From: CAZIRO01 sp964541595
GTDB taxonomy: Bacteria > Acidobacteriota > HRBIN11
Reading direction: 5' to 3'
Length of the DNA: 13,149 nucleotides
NCBI GenBank assembly: GCA_964541595.1
Contig: CAZIRO010000070.1
Span: forward strand, 1-13,149
The notes below the pieces were generated by a model that was given only the letters and a program-made list of their open reading frames with translations, did no database searches and was not told the DNA's origin. Position numbers and translations under genes: made by a program. Position 1 is the stretch's first letter, and every line of letters begins with the position of its first letter. Below, piece after piece: positions 4,818 through 11,801 of this stretch.

Positions 4818-7787
4818 GTGTGGCGCAACGTCCGTTATCGACGTCATATCGTTGCCGCAGTGGTATACACCATTGGCATGATGACGATTGATGCTGCTGT
4901 CGCGCATGCGCAGCGACTGTGGGTCCAGAATTACACGCCGCAGACGGGTATGCGCGCGTCTCCCGTTCTGGATGTATTTCAGGATATGCAGGGCTATCTC
5001 TGGCTGGGATGGACGCACGGACTGGTCCGCTATGATGGTGCGTCCTTCATGTATCTGTCCACGCAGGACGGTCTCTCCTACGATACGGTCAACAATATTC
5101 TGGAATACCCGAGCGGGAGCCTCTGGATCGCCACGAACGGTGGGGGCGTCGATCGGTACGTCGACGGACAGTGGCAGCATTTTCCGGTCAACCCCGCTGA
5201 TGCGGATGCCCCGGAGAACCGGGTGAACGTACTGTACCGCTGGAATGGAACTCTCTGGGCGGGGACGGATAACGGACTGTATGTCCTGCATGGCCATCGC
5301 TGGCATCGCGTGCATGTCGCCCTTCCCCTGTACGATGCGGGTGTCTTTGCCCTCATCGCGGAAAACGACACGGTCCTCTGGGTGGGCGCATCCAGCGGAT
5401 TGTACCGTTGTCGCCGGGTGGGAAACGGTATACTGGACATTCTGAACGTTTTTCCCATACACGAGGCACGCACGTTACTGTGGGATGCGGACGGCGTGCT
5501 CTGGGTCGGAAGTCGGGACGGTCTGGAACGGATCGATCCACGTCACGGCCGGATCCCCCTTCCGGATGGCCTGAAACCGCTGGAACGTGTTTCAATCGCC
5601 TCTCTCTATCGGGATCAACGTGGTCGACTGTGGATCGGGACTGCACATCACGGATTGTACCGTTACCTTCCGAACGGGGTACTGGAGCATCATACGGTTG
5701 CGCAGGGTCTGAGTGGCAACTCCGTGTACCGCATTCTCCGTGATCGCGAGGGCAATATCTGGCTCGCTACCGAGGGCGGCCTGAGCAAGATCCCGGATGA
5801 TCGGTTCGTTCACTATACGGTTGCGGACGGCCTGCCCACTTACCATACGACGGTCGTACTCCCAGATCGGGATGGCAGTGTCTGGATCGGGACTGCACGG
5901 GGTCTGGTCCATATGCTTGGACAGCAGAAAGAGGTGTTGACTCCGCAGCATGGTCTGACCGGATGGTATATCACGTCACTGGTGCGGGACCGCGATGGTG
6001 CCGTCTGGGTGGGCACCGGGCATGGTCTCTCGCGGATCACCCGTACGGGAAGTCGCTATCGGGTGCATACGCTGTTCCATTCGGGGGATAGCACCCATCG
6101 GGTGCTGTCTCTTTTTGTGGACCGCAGGGGATGGGTATGGATGGGCACGGAATGGGATGTGCGTGTCTGGAATGGACAGCGTATCTTTCGGTTTCACCGC
6201 CTGTACCGGTGGATCGGGCGACGACCGACCGTCAGAGCCATTTATAGAGACCGGTACGGCGACCTCTGGGCAGGACTCTGGTGGGATGGTCTGGTGCGTC
6301 TGCGTGTACGTATCACTCCGGATGGTCAGATCGTATGGCGGTTCCGGAAATGGTATCGCCGTGCGGACGGACTGCCAGACGAGCGGATTCGTGCAATCTA
6401 TGAGGACCACCGGGGCAATCTCTGGGTGGGTACGCGCGAGGGCGGACTGGTGCAGATCATCCGCAGAGGTCCCCGCGTGCAACAATTGCGTGTGTGGACC
6501 ACTGCCGACGGTCTGCTCTCCAACGCGGTTCTGTGCATCACTGAAGATCGGGCACACCGGCTGTGGATCGGTACGGGGCTCGGGTACAACATCGTGCGTG
6601 TCCATGGCGATCGCATCGTGCATGTGGGTCGTTTGACGATCGATGAAGGATTGATCGGCCACACGGTCATGGACTGTACCTGGGACATGCACGGAAGGCT
6701 GTGGACGGCGACGTTTACCGGGGTGACCCGTTTCGCGTCCCGGGTGCCCCGGCCGATGGCACCGCCCCCGCCCGTATACATTACCGATGTGCGCGTCCAG
6801 GGCCGCCCGGTTCCGTTCACCGGACAGCAACGTCGGCTTGAACTTCCGTACCATCAGAACCAGCTGACCATCAGATTCGTCGGCATCAGCCTGAAGAACG
6901 AATATCAGGTGCGTTATCGGTTTATGCTGGAAGGTCTCGACACGACGTGGCATCCGATCACCGGACAACGGTCCGTGCACTATGCCGAATTGCCCCCAGG
7001 GAACTATACGTTTAAGGTGCAGGCCCGGAACGCGGACGGCGTGTGGAGTTCACAGCCTGCAGTGTTTACGTTCCGCATCCTGCCGCCGTTCTGGCATCGA
7101 TGGTGGTTCTGGGTCATTGTCGGCGGTCTGGTGACGGGCGGGATCATCGCTGCCCATCTGCTGCGGGTGCGACACCTGCTCGCCCTCGAACGCATGCGGA
7201 CGCGCATTGCCACGGATCTGCACGATGACCTGGGGTCGACGCTCGGAAGTATTTCCATTTTCAGCGAGATCGCCCGACGATCCATCGCGGATGATCACCC
7301 GGATGCCGCCCACCTGCTGGAACGTATCGGTGAAAGTGCGCGGACATTGATGGGGTCTCTTCGGGAAATGATCTGGACCATGCAACCGGAGAACGATTCT
7401 CTGAAAGAACTCGTTGCACGGATTGAACGGTTTGCCCGGGAGGTGCTTGAACCTGCGGATATCACGTATATCGTCCGGGCTGCTCCGGATCTGTCCGACG
7501 TGCGTATCTCCATGGAGGTCCGCCGTAACCTGTACCTGGTGGCCAAGGAGGCGATCTACAATGCGGTGCGTCATGCGAACTGTTCCCAGGTGGCAGTCAT
7601 GTTCACGCGCAGCGGCCGCCTATTGTGTATGTCGATTCGGGACAACGGTACGGGTTTACCGGATGTTGCTCCCCCGGGCAATGGGATTCCGAACATGCAT
7701 CGACGGGCACGCGCGATCGGTGCGCATCTGGAGATCCGGTCCGAGCCCGGACTGGGCACAACGGTGACCATGTATGTCCGAATATAA
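4818..7787 (+). CDS. Sensor histidine kinase with 14 periplasmic propeller blades, Y_Y_Y domain, HisKA_3 and HATPase
   Basis: A 989-residue inner-membrane sensor. It starts at GTG 4818, supported by CAGG 6 bp upstream and by the signal peptide that follows (basic n-region, hydrophobic core, AVAHAQ cleavage region near 31). Residues about 55-640 contain fourteen two-component-propeller blades, each with an L/V-W-x-G/A-T-like core followed by G-L and a short turn (LWVGSRDGL, IWLATEGGL, VWVGTGHGL), enough for two seven-bladed propellers. A Y_Y_Y domain (about 680-745, ending PPGNYTFKVQARNADGVW) and one membrane span (about 762-783) follow. The kinase has the HisKA_3 motif DLHDDLGSTLGS with H802, the N-box (LYLVAKEAIYNAVRHAN), then DNGTGLP, GNGIPN and GLGTT. 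There is no receiver or AraC domain, so it is a classical rather than hybrid kinase. It should phosphorylate the NarL-type regulator encoded 111 bp downstream. In related Bacteroidota proteins the propeller senses carbohydrates; the ligand here is unknown. Confidence 0.93.
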   Translation: MWRNVRYRRHIVAAVVYTIGMMTIDAAVAHAQRLWVQNYTPQTGMRASPVLDVFQDMQGYLWLGWTHGLVRYDGASFMYLSTQDGLSYDTVNNILEYPSGSLWIATNGGGVDRYVDGQWQHFPVNPADADAPENRVNVLYRWNGTLWAGTDNGLYVLHGHRWHRVHVALPLYDAGVFALIAENDTVLWVGASSGLYRCRRVGNGILDILNVFPIHEARTLLWDADGVLWVGSRDGLERIDPRHGRIPLPDGLKPLERVSIASLYRDQRGRLWIGTAHHGLYRYLPNGVLEHHTVAQGLSGNSVYRILRDREGNIWLATEGGLSKIPDDRFVHYTVADGLPTYHTTVVLPDRDGSVWIGTARGLVHMLGQQKEVLTPQHGLTGWYITSLVRDRDGAVWVGTGHGLSRITRTGSRYRVHTLFHSGDSTHRVLSLFVDRRGWVWMGTEWDVRVWNGQRIFRFHRLYRWIGRRPTVRAIYRDRYGDLWAGLWWDGLVRLRVRITPDGQIVWRFRKWYRRADGLPDERIRAIYEDHRGNLWVGTREGGLVQIIRRGPRVQQLRVWTTADGLLSNAVLCITEDRAHRLWIGTGLGYNIVRVHGDRIVHVGRLTIDEGLIGHTVMDCTWDMHGRLWTATFTGVTRFASRVPRPMAPPPPVYITDVRVQGRPVPFTGQQRRLELPYHQNQLTIRFVGISLKNEYQVRYRFMLEGLDTTWHPITGQRSVHYAELPPGNYTFKVQARNADGVWSSQPAVFTFRILPPFWHRWWFWVIVGGLVTGGIIAAHLLRVRHLLALERMRTRIATDLHDDLGSTLGSISIFSEIARRSIADDHPDAAHLLERIGESARTLMGSLREMIWTMQPENDSLKELVARIERFAREVLEPADITYIVRAAPDLSDVRISMEVRRNLYLVAKEAIYNAVRHANCSQVAVMFTRSGRLLCMSIRDNGTGLPDVAPPGNGIPNMHRRARAIGAHLEIRSEPGLGTTVTMYVRI

Positions 7788-7798
7788 TCTGGAACGTC

Positions 7799-7814
7799 TC
7801 CCCCAAACGGGGGA
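7799..7814. promoter_or_regulatory. Palindrome TCCCCC-N4-GGGGGA, site 1 (upstream of response regulator)
   Basis: TCCCCCAAACGGGGGA, with 6-bp arms around AAAC, lies 11 bp after the kinase stop and 84 bp before the response-regulator ATG. The same palindrome recurs at 11668-11683 and 12859-12874. It may be an operator, or a hairpin between the two cistrons. No T-tract follows, which argues against an intrinsic terminator. Confidence 0.45.
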
Positions 7815-7898
7815 AATCGACCGGTACACCGGAAACTTATTGTTTCAATTGGAAATTTCGGAATCTCATCATCTGGCGGAGCGGGAGGTACGGGCACA

Positions 7899-8549
7899 AT
7901 GGATCGTGGAGTACAGCCAATCTGCGTCGCCATTATCGAGGATCACCGCGCGTTTCGCGAGAGTCTTTATCATCTCATTCGGGGCACGCCCGGATACACC
8001 TGCGTCGGGGCGTGGTCAGATATGGAATGGGCACTCGATCAGATGGAACGTCATCCCCCGGATGTGGTGCTTCTGGACATCCGGTTGCCGGGGATGTCCG
8101 GGATCGAGGGTGTGGCCCGGATTCGACAGTGTTTTCCGACGACGGAAGTGGTCATGCTGACCGTGTACGATGACGATGACGTGGTCTTTGCCGCGCTGTG
8201 TGCCGGTGCCAGCGGATATCTGCTCAAGGACGCGACACCCGCACGTATTCTGGAAGCCATCCGGGAGGTCCACGCAGGCGGTGCCCCGATGACCCCCCGG
8301 ATTGCCCGAAAAGTGCTCCAGCTGTTTCGTCAGGTGCCGCCCCCGGCTACGGCAGACTACCGTCTGACGGCACGGGAACAGGACGTACTGCGCGCGCTCG
8401 TGGACGGCAAGAGTTACAAACAGATCGCGCGCCAGATGGGTGTCACGGTCGAGACCGTGCGCACGCACATTAAAAACATTTACCACAAACTCCAGGTCCA
8501 CTCGAAATCCCAGGCGGTGGCCAAAGCCCTCCGGGAGCGACTGGTGTAG
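7899..8549 (+). CDS. NarL/LuxR-family response regulator
   Basis: A 216-residue DNA-binding response regulator, probably the phosphorylation target of the adjacent HisKA_3 kinase, since NarL-type regulators are the usual partners of that kinase class. The receiver domain (9-125) has E14 and D15, the phosphoacceptor D60 in VVLLDIRLPGMSG, T88 in MLTVYDDDD and K110 in GYLLKDA. After a Pro-rich linker (about 143-153), a LuxR-type helix-turn-helix (about 155-210) shows LTAREQDVLRAL, SYKQIARQMGVTVETVRTHI and KLQVHSKSQAVAKAL. The start at ATG 7899 is supported by GGGAGG (7883-7888), 10 bp upstream. The protein has standard length and no missing key residue. The palindrome at 7799-7814 may be part of its own promoter region. 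Confidence 0.93.
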   Translation: MDRGVQPICVAIIEDHRAFRESLYHLIRGTPGYTCVGAWSDMEWALDQMERHPPDVVLLDIRLPGMSGIEGVARIRQCFPTTEVVMLTVYDDDDVVFAALCAGASGYLLKDATPARILEAIREVHAGGAPMTPRIARKVLQLFRQVPPPATADYRLTAREQDVLRALVDGKSYKQIARQMGVTVETVRTHIKNIYHKLQVHSKSQAVAKALRERLV

Positions 8550-8596
8550 CCGTATATATTCGAACGGGGCGATATGGGGAAAGTGTCATCTACCTG

Positions 8597-9988
8597 TTAG
8601 CGTGACGGGCGCAATCGTACCACTGCAACTGCTTCCACGTCCCCCTGATGAGGAATCGCCCGGATTTCGATCGTCTGGCCGGTATCCAACAGGTTTTGCC
8701 ATTCCGCGGACCCAAAACACTTCTCCCCTGCGGCGCGTTCAGTAGGGGGATATTCGGCACTGCCATCCTCTTCGGATATGAACACGGTCAGGCACAGCAT
8801 ATCTCCCGGTTCAAATCTTACCGGACAACTGCGGTAGAACTGACGCTCTTCGAAAAGTTCACCATCGCTGATAGGTACCTCAAAACCAACTGTACAACCG
8901 AAACGGATATGGGAATTGCACCGGTTGTCATTGCGGCAAGACAGACCTCCCGTCTTTTCGAAGCCGTCGTCATAACTGAAACAATCCGGGTCTTGCCGTT
9001 CCCGCGTTCGATTGATGATACTTACAGAAGCACATGAGAGTTCCCCCGGACCAAAGGGATCGCCATCATTGATGATACGGATGTAGACATACTCCAGGAC
9101 AATCTCCACGCTGGACGGGGTAGACGGGGGTGGAGTGGGCTGGACAGGTGGCGGTGGTGCGGGCCTGACGGAAACACTGGCCAGGCAGGCCTGTCTGCGA
9201 TCGGGACCGTCCACGGTGGCATTCCCGGGCAGGGATGCAAAACGGACCCAGTAGCAACGGCGGCCATCCGTCCGTCCGGGCCGGAAGCGGAAGTCCACAG
9301 TACGGGTTTCCCCCGGTCGCAGGTTGGCCACGGTCTTCCGGGTATCGCCGGTGATGCGTTCACCAGAGGTATCCGGCTGCAGAGTGAGGTCAAACGTTGC
9401 AGCGGCGTCCCCCCGATTGCGTACCTGGGCGCGGATGAGCGCCTGTGGCGTTCCGCCGGGAGCAGTCGCGGTCGTCGGGGCTTCCACACGGTCCAGCACG
9501 AGCACGGCTCGCGTCGATGGTGGAGGCGGCGGGGGCGGGGGTGGTGGCGCAGCCTGCACGGTCAGCGACACGATACGGGGATTCGGCGGCTGAATCCCGA
9601 GACAGCGCGTGGGTTGGATGCGTACTTCGTAATTTCGCATTCCCGTGCGGCCGGGTGTGAAGGAGAATGTGTGGGTCCGCACATCACCGGGCCGCATGCC
9701 GGCGGGGACGTCCCAGGTGAACGGCCCATCCACACCGTCGGTGGAACGGGCGATCACCCGGAACCCGGGTGCCATCCCGATGGCCCGTCGACTGTTGCGA
9801 ATGACAACACGCAGTTGAGCGGTTGCGCCCGCACGAATGGGGTTGCTCAGGAACCGGGTACTGTCCGCAATACGCACGTTGCCCTCACCCGAGGGACAAC
9901 GCTGTGCATGGGCAGGATTCTGCGCGAGTACTGCACTCAAAATGGCAAACGTCAGAAGGGACAGCCATCGTACAGTGCGGTGTCTCAT
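8597..9988 (-). CDS. Exported protein with duplicated Ig/CARDB-like domains, polyproline linkers and a Cys-rich C-terminal domain
   Basis: I do not recognise a named family. The 463-residue product has a clear signal peptide (HRTVRWLSLLTFAILSAVLA, cleavage near AHAQ at 26-29). Domain 1 (about 31-146) and domain 2 (about 160-275) are beta-rich and related: both contain RPGDVRT/RPGETRT, then FSFTPGRT/FRFRPGRT and a Y-x-VR strand, an internal duplication reminiscent of CARDB-type adhesion domains. They are joined by a run of ten prolines (148-157); a second Pro-rich linker (about 277-289) leads to a C-terminal domain (about 293-463) with eight cysteines, probably disulphide-bonded outside the cytoplasm. 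ATG 9988 is preceded by a perfect AAGGAGG six bases upstream. A cell-surface or periplasmic binding role is inference. It faces the response-regulator gene tail to tail with a 47-bp gap, and lies 205 bp downstream of another exported-protein gene on the same strand. Confidence 0.8.
   Translation of the reverse strand: MRHRTVRWLSLLTFAILSAVLAQNPAHAQRCPSGEGNVRIADSTRFLSNPIRAGATAQLRVVIRNSRRAIGMAPGFRVIARSTDGVDGPFTWDVPAGMRPGDVRTHTFSFTPGRTGMRNYEVRIQPTRCLGIQPPNPRIVSLTVQAAPPPPPPPPPPSTRAVLVLDRVEAPTTATAPGGTPQALIRAQVRNRGDAAATFDLTLQPDTSGERITGDTRKTVANLRPGETRTVDFRFRPGRTDGRRCYWVRFASLPGNATVDGPDRRQACLASVSVRPAPPPPVQPTPPPSTPSSVEIVLEYVYIRIINDGDPFGPGELSCASVSIINRTRERQDPDCFSYDDGFEKTGGLSCRNDNRCNSHIRFGCTVGFEVPISDGELFEERQFYRSCPVRFEPGDMLCLTVFISEEDGSAEYPPTERAAGEKCFGSAEWQNLLDTGQTIEIRAIPHQGDVEAVAVVRLRPSR
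9518..9547 (-). other. Ten-proline codon run (linker), G-rich on the opposite strand
   Basis: Residues 148-157 of the exported protein are ten consecutive prolines encoded by mixed CCN codons. The plus strand here is a G-rich run with several GGGG/GGGGG tracts that could form a quadruplex. A run this long normally requires elongation factor P for translation. Confidence 0.8.
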
Positions 9989-9994
9989 GATAAA

Positions 9995-10002
9995 CCTCCT
10001 TA
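9995..10002 (-). promoter_or_regulatory. Strong ribosome binding site of the duplicated-domain exported protein
   Basis: On the minus strand TTAAGGAGG precedes the ATG at 9988 by 6 nt. It is the strongest Shine-Dalgarno in the window and fixes the start codon. It also shows that this organism uses Shine-Dalgarno initiation, unlike most Bacteroidia. Confidence 0.75.
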
Positions 10003-10145
10003 AGGTTTTTTGGGAAGTACAGCGTGTTTTTCGGGACAGATTGTTTGCAACCCGGTCAGTGGTGATTCCTTACGTCGGTGATTGGAAATCGGATGCTGTG
10101 TTTGACTGCCCATCGCAGATGAGAGGTGCCGTGGCGCATTGCAGA

Positions 10146-10181
10146 GGCTGGAGCAAGCACTGTTTAACGCTTGTTCCAGCC
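10146..10181 (-). terminator. Long hairpin downstream of the Cys-rich exported protein gene
   Basis: GGCTGGAGCAAGC (10146-10158) and GCTTGTTCCAGCC (10169-10181) form a 13-bp stem with one G-T pair and a 10-nt loop. It begins 12 bp after the stop codon of the minus-strand gene ending at 10194. In that direction no T-run follows the stem, so it is either a non-canonical terminator or a 3'-end stabilising structure. Confidence 0.55.
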
Positions 10182-10193
10182 AGGACCGAACCG

Positions 10194-11594
10194 TCAGGGC
10201 GAAGGCGTAATGACAATATAGGGACCTTCGATGCGAACCTCCCGAACACGAGTACCCCGAAGCAGCGGCCGGAATCGATCGGCAAATCGTTGCCTCAAGC
10301 CGGGGTCGTCAAAAATCCTGCGAACGGCACTGAGCAATTCGCGGCGGATCCGATCCTGGTAACCCTGTGCATCGCAGATCTCTCGAAGTACTGGGACATC
10401 GCAGACCCCTGTACCCTGAATGCGCCCGACATCCATGCGAACGTCCGAGAGACTGAATGCAATGCTTCCATCATAGGCAATCGGTTCCAGTAAGATGTGA
10501 TAACGTAGGCCATCGACGTTTACATCAGGTACACAGTCGTCCGACGACAAACTTGGGCATACACATTTGATCTCGTGTCCCGCCGACTCAAATTCAACAT
10601 GCATGTCGAACCGGTTCCGCCAGCGGTTATCCATTTCCACACGGATCCGGGAAGAATTGAAATCATTAATGAAACACTTGACGTTTGGAATCAGCGGAGG
10701 GTTCTCAAAAAACACACTGGGGATTGAAAAACGCTGAGTCTCACCAGCCACTTGAATAAACGATTCCTGACGTTCACGGCCGCTGGCATCGCCATAATTA
10801 TGCAAACGGATCCGGGCACTTCCGATAACCAGGTTGATCAATGACAGGACCCCGTTATTTCCATACAGCGGCAATCGAATCGCCTCGGGACGGGGTGGCG
10901 TCCAGAACTCAAAATTTGAACAGGCAAAATGATCTCCCCGGTTCTCGCAGTGCATCTTGAAAAGACGACGCTCTCGTTTGGCTACGCGATAGCGCAGTAT
11001 GTCCCCTATAGCTTGTCCGACAGACTCTATGGCTGAGCCTTCCGGATGGGAGGATTGAAATATCACTCTGGTCGGTTCACCACTGCGCAGACCCCGATCT
11101 GTCCAGGTACACACTCCTTCCTCAGGAGGTGTTTCAAGGGCACCTCGACGCCCCGGTCGGAAATCAAAACCGGACACTGTCCTTAAACACCGAACGAAAG
11201 AGATCCGATCGCAAAAATCGGCCCGGCATAACTGTCCGGTACCAATAATCTTTGTCGGATTACCGGTGCGCCCGTAATCTTCCTCTACGAGGTATCCTCT
11301 TCTCTCTCCTGACTCGGCTCTGGTGTAACTGTTGCGACGGCAAAACTCGTCTGCAGCAGGTTGACCACATTCCTGTCCCCATCGCTTGCATTTATCCAGT
11401 GCAAACCCTTCGACTTTGGGATCACGAAAATCCCGTGTCTCAAGCACCACTTCGACATCGCGGAGGCCATTTCCACCATGACAGATCATCGGCCATCCAG
11501 CTGCCCATGCATCTGGAATGCACAGGATACCCGTGAGGAATAAGATCCCCACGAACCCTGCCTGAGCAATGATGCTCCACCTTTGAAAGTTCAT
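10194..11594 (-). CDS. Cys-rich exported protein of unknown function
   Basis: No family recognised. The 466-residue product starts at ATG 11594, chosen because a typical signal peptide follows at once (MNFQRWSIIAQAGFVGILFL, cleavage near AWAAG at 29-33). Upstream in-frame starts would bury that signal. A Shine-Dalgarno-like GGAGAAGAG precedes it. Residues about 69-136 form a Cys-patterned module: CKRWGQECGQPAADEFC, then VEEDYGRT, IIGTGQLCRADFCD and ISFVRC. I have a general impression of this spacing (CGxPAADxFC...DYGxT...TGQxC...FCD) from secreted proteins but cannot name it. The middle (about 230-380) is beta-rich with few motifs. The last about 110 residues alternate strands with a basic helix (REICDAQGYQDRIRRELLSA) and end VREVRIEGPYIVI, which could be a lipid- or ligand-binding fold. 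The gene has visibly lower G+C than its neighbours (sampled lines near 47-52% against 62% in the regulator gene), hinting at a different origin. Confidence 0.75.
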   Translation of the reverse strand: MNFQRWSIIAQAGFVGILFLTGILCIPDAWAAGWPMICHGGNGLRDVEVVLETRDFRDPKVEGFALDKCKRWGQECGQPAADEFCRRNSYTRAESGERRGYLVEEDYGRTGNPTKIIGTGQLCRADFCDRISFVRCLRTVSGFDFRPGRRGALETPPEEGVCTWTDRGLRSGEPTRVIFQSSHPEGSAIESVGQAIGDILRYRVAKRERRLFKMHCENRGDHFACSNFEFWTPPRPEAIRLPLYGNNGVLSLINLVIGSARIRLHNYGDASGRERQESFIQVAGETQRFSIPSVFFENPPLIPNVKCFINDFNSSRIRVEMDNRWRNRFDMHVEFESAGHEIKCVCPSLSSDDCVPDVNVDGLRYHILLEPIAYDGSIAFSLSDVRMDVGRIQGTGVCDVPVLREICDAQGYQDRIRRELLSAVRRIFDDPGLRQRFADRFRPLLRGTRVREVRIEGPYIVITPSP

Positions 11595-11609
11595 GATGTC
11601 TCTTCTCCA

Positions 11610-11634
11610 CGACTTGGGGGTTCCCCATAAGTCG
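11610..11634. promoter_or_regulatory. Imperfect dyad in the leader of the Cys-rich exported protein
   Basis: CGACTT (11610-11615) and AAGTCG (11629-11634) are perfect arms, and GGGG and CCCC pair inside them. The structure lies 16-40 bp upstream of the minus-strand ATG, just before its ribosome site. It could be a leader hairpin affecting translation or an operator. Confidence 0.4.
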
Positions 11635-11667
11635 ATATCGGTCGGCCAAAAGTTCACGTGCTTGATA

Positions 11668-11683
11668 TCCCCCAAATGGGGGA
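11668..11683. promoter_or_regulatory. Palindrome TCCCCC-N4-GGGGGA, site 2 (divergent promoter region)
   Basis: This is the best copy: ATCCCCCA, two bases AA, TGGGGGAT gives perfect 8-bp arms over 11667-11684. It lies in the 207-bp gap between the divergent Cys-rich protein (start 11594) and barrel protein (start 11802), where one regulator site could control both genes. I see no convincing -35/-10 pair on either strand in this gap. Confidence 0.5.
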
Positions 11684-11801
11684 TGGCCATGGAAACCGGG
11701 AGGTGTACGCTGGATGGGAATAGAATTAGGACTGGGGGCATAGACCACACAGTAGTGGATCGGGCGCCTGCTGAACCCATCCGGGATGCAGGAGTCTATA
11801 C

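Noticed and set aside
8053..8066. CATCCCCCGGATG as a fourth copy of the C5/G5 palindrome
   Set aside because: Arms and spacing differ (5-bp CATCC/GGATG with a 3-nt centre) and it lies inside the receiver-domain coding sequence.
11595..11780. N-terminal extension of the Cys-rich protein to 11780
   Set aside because: It would put 62 residues before a clear signal peptide and would cover the palindrome in the divergent promoter region.
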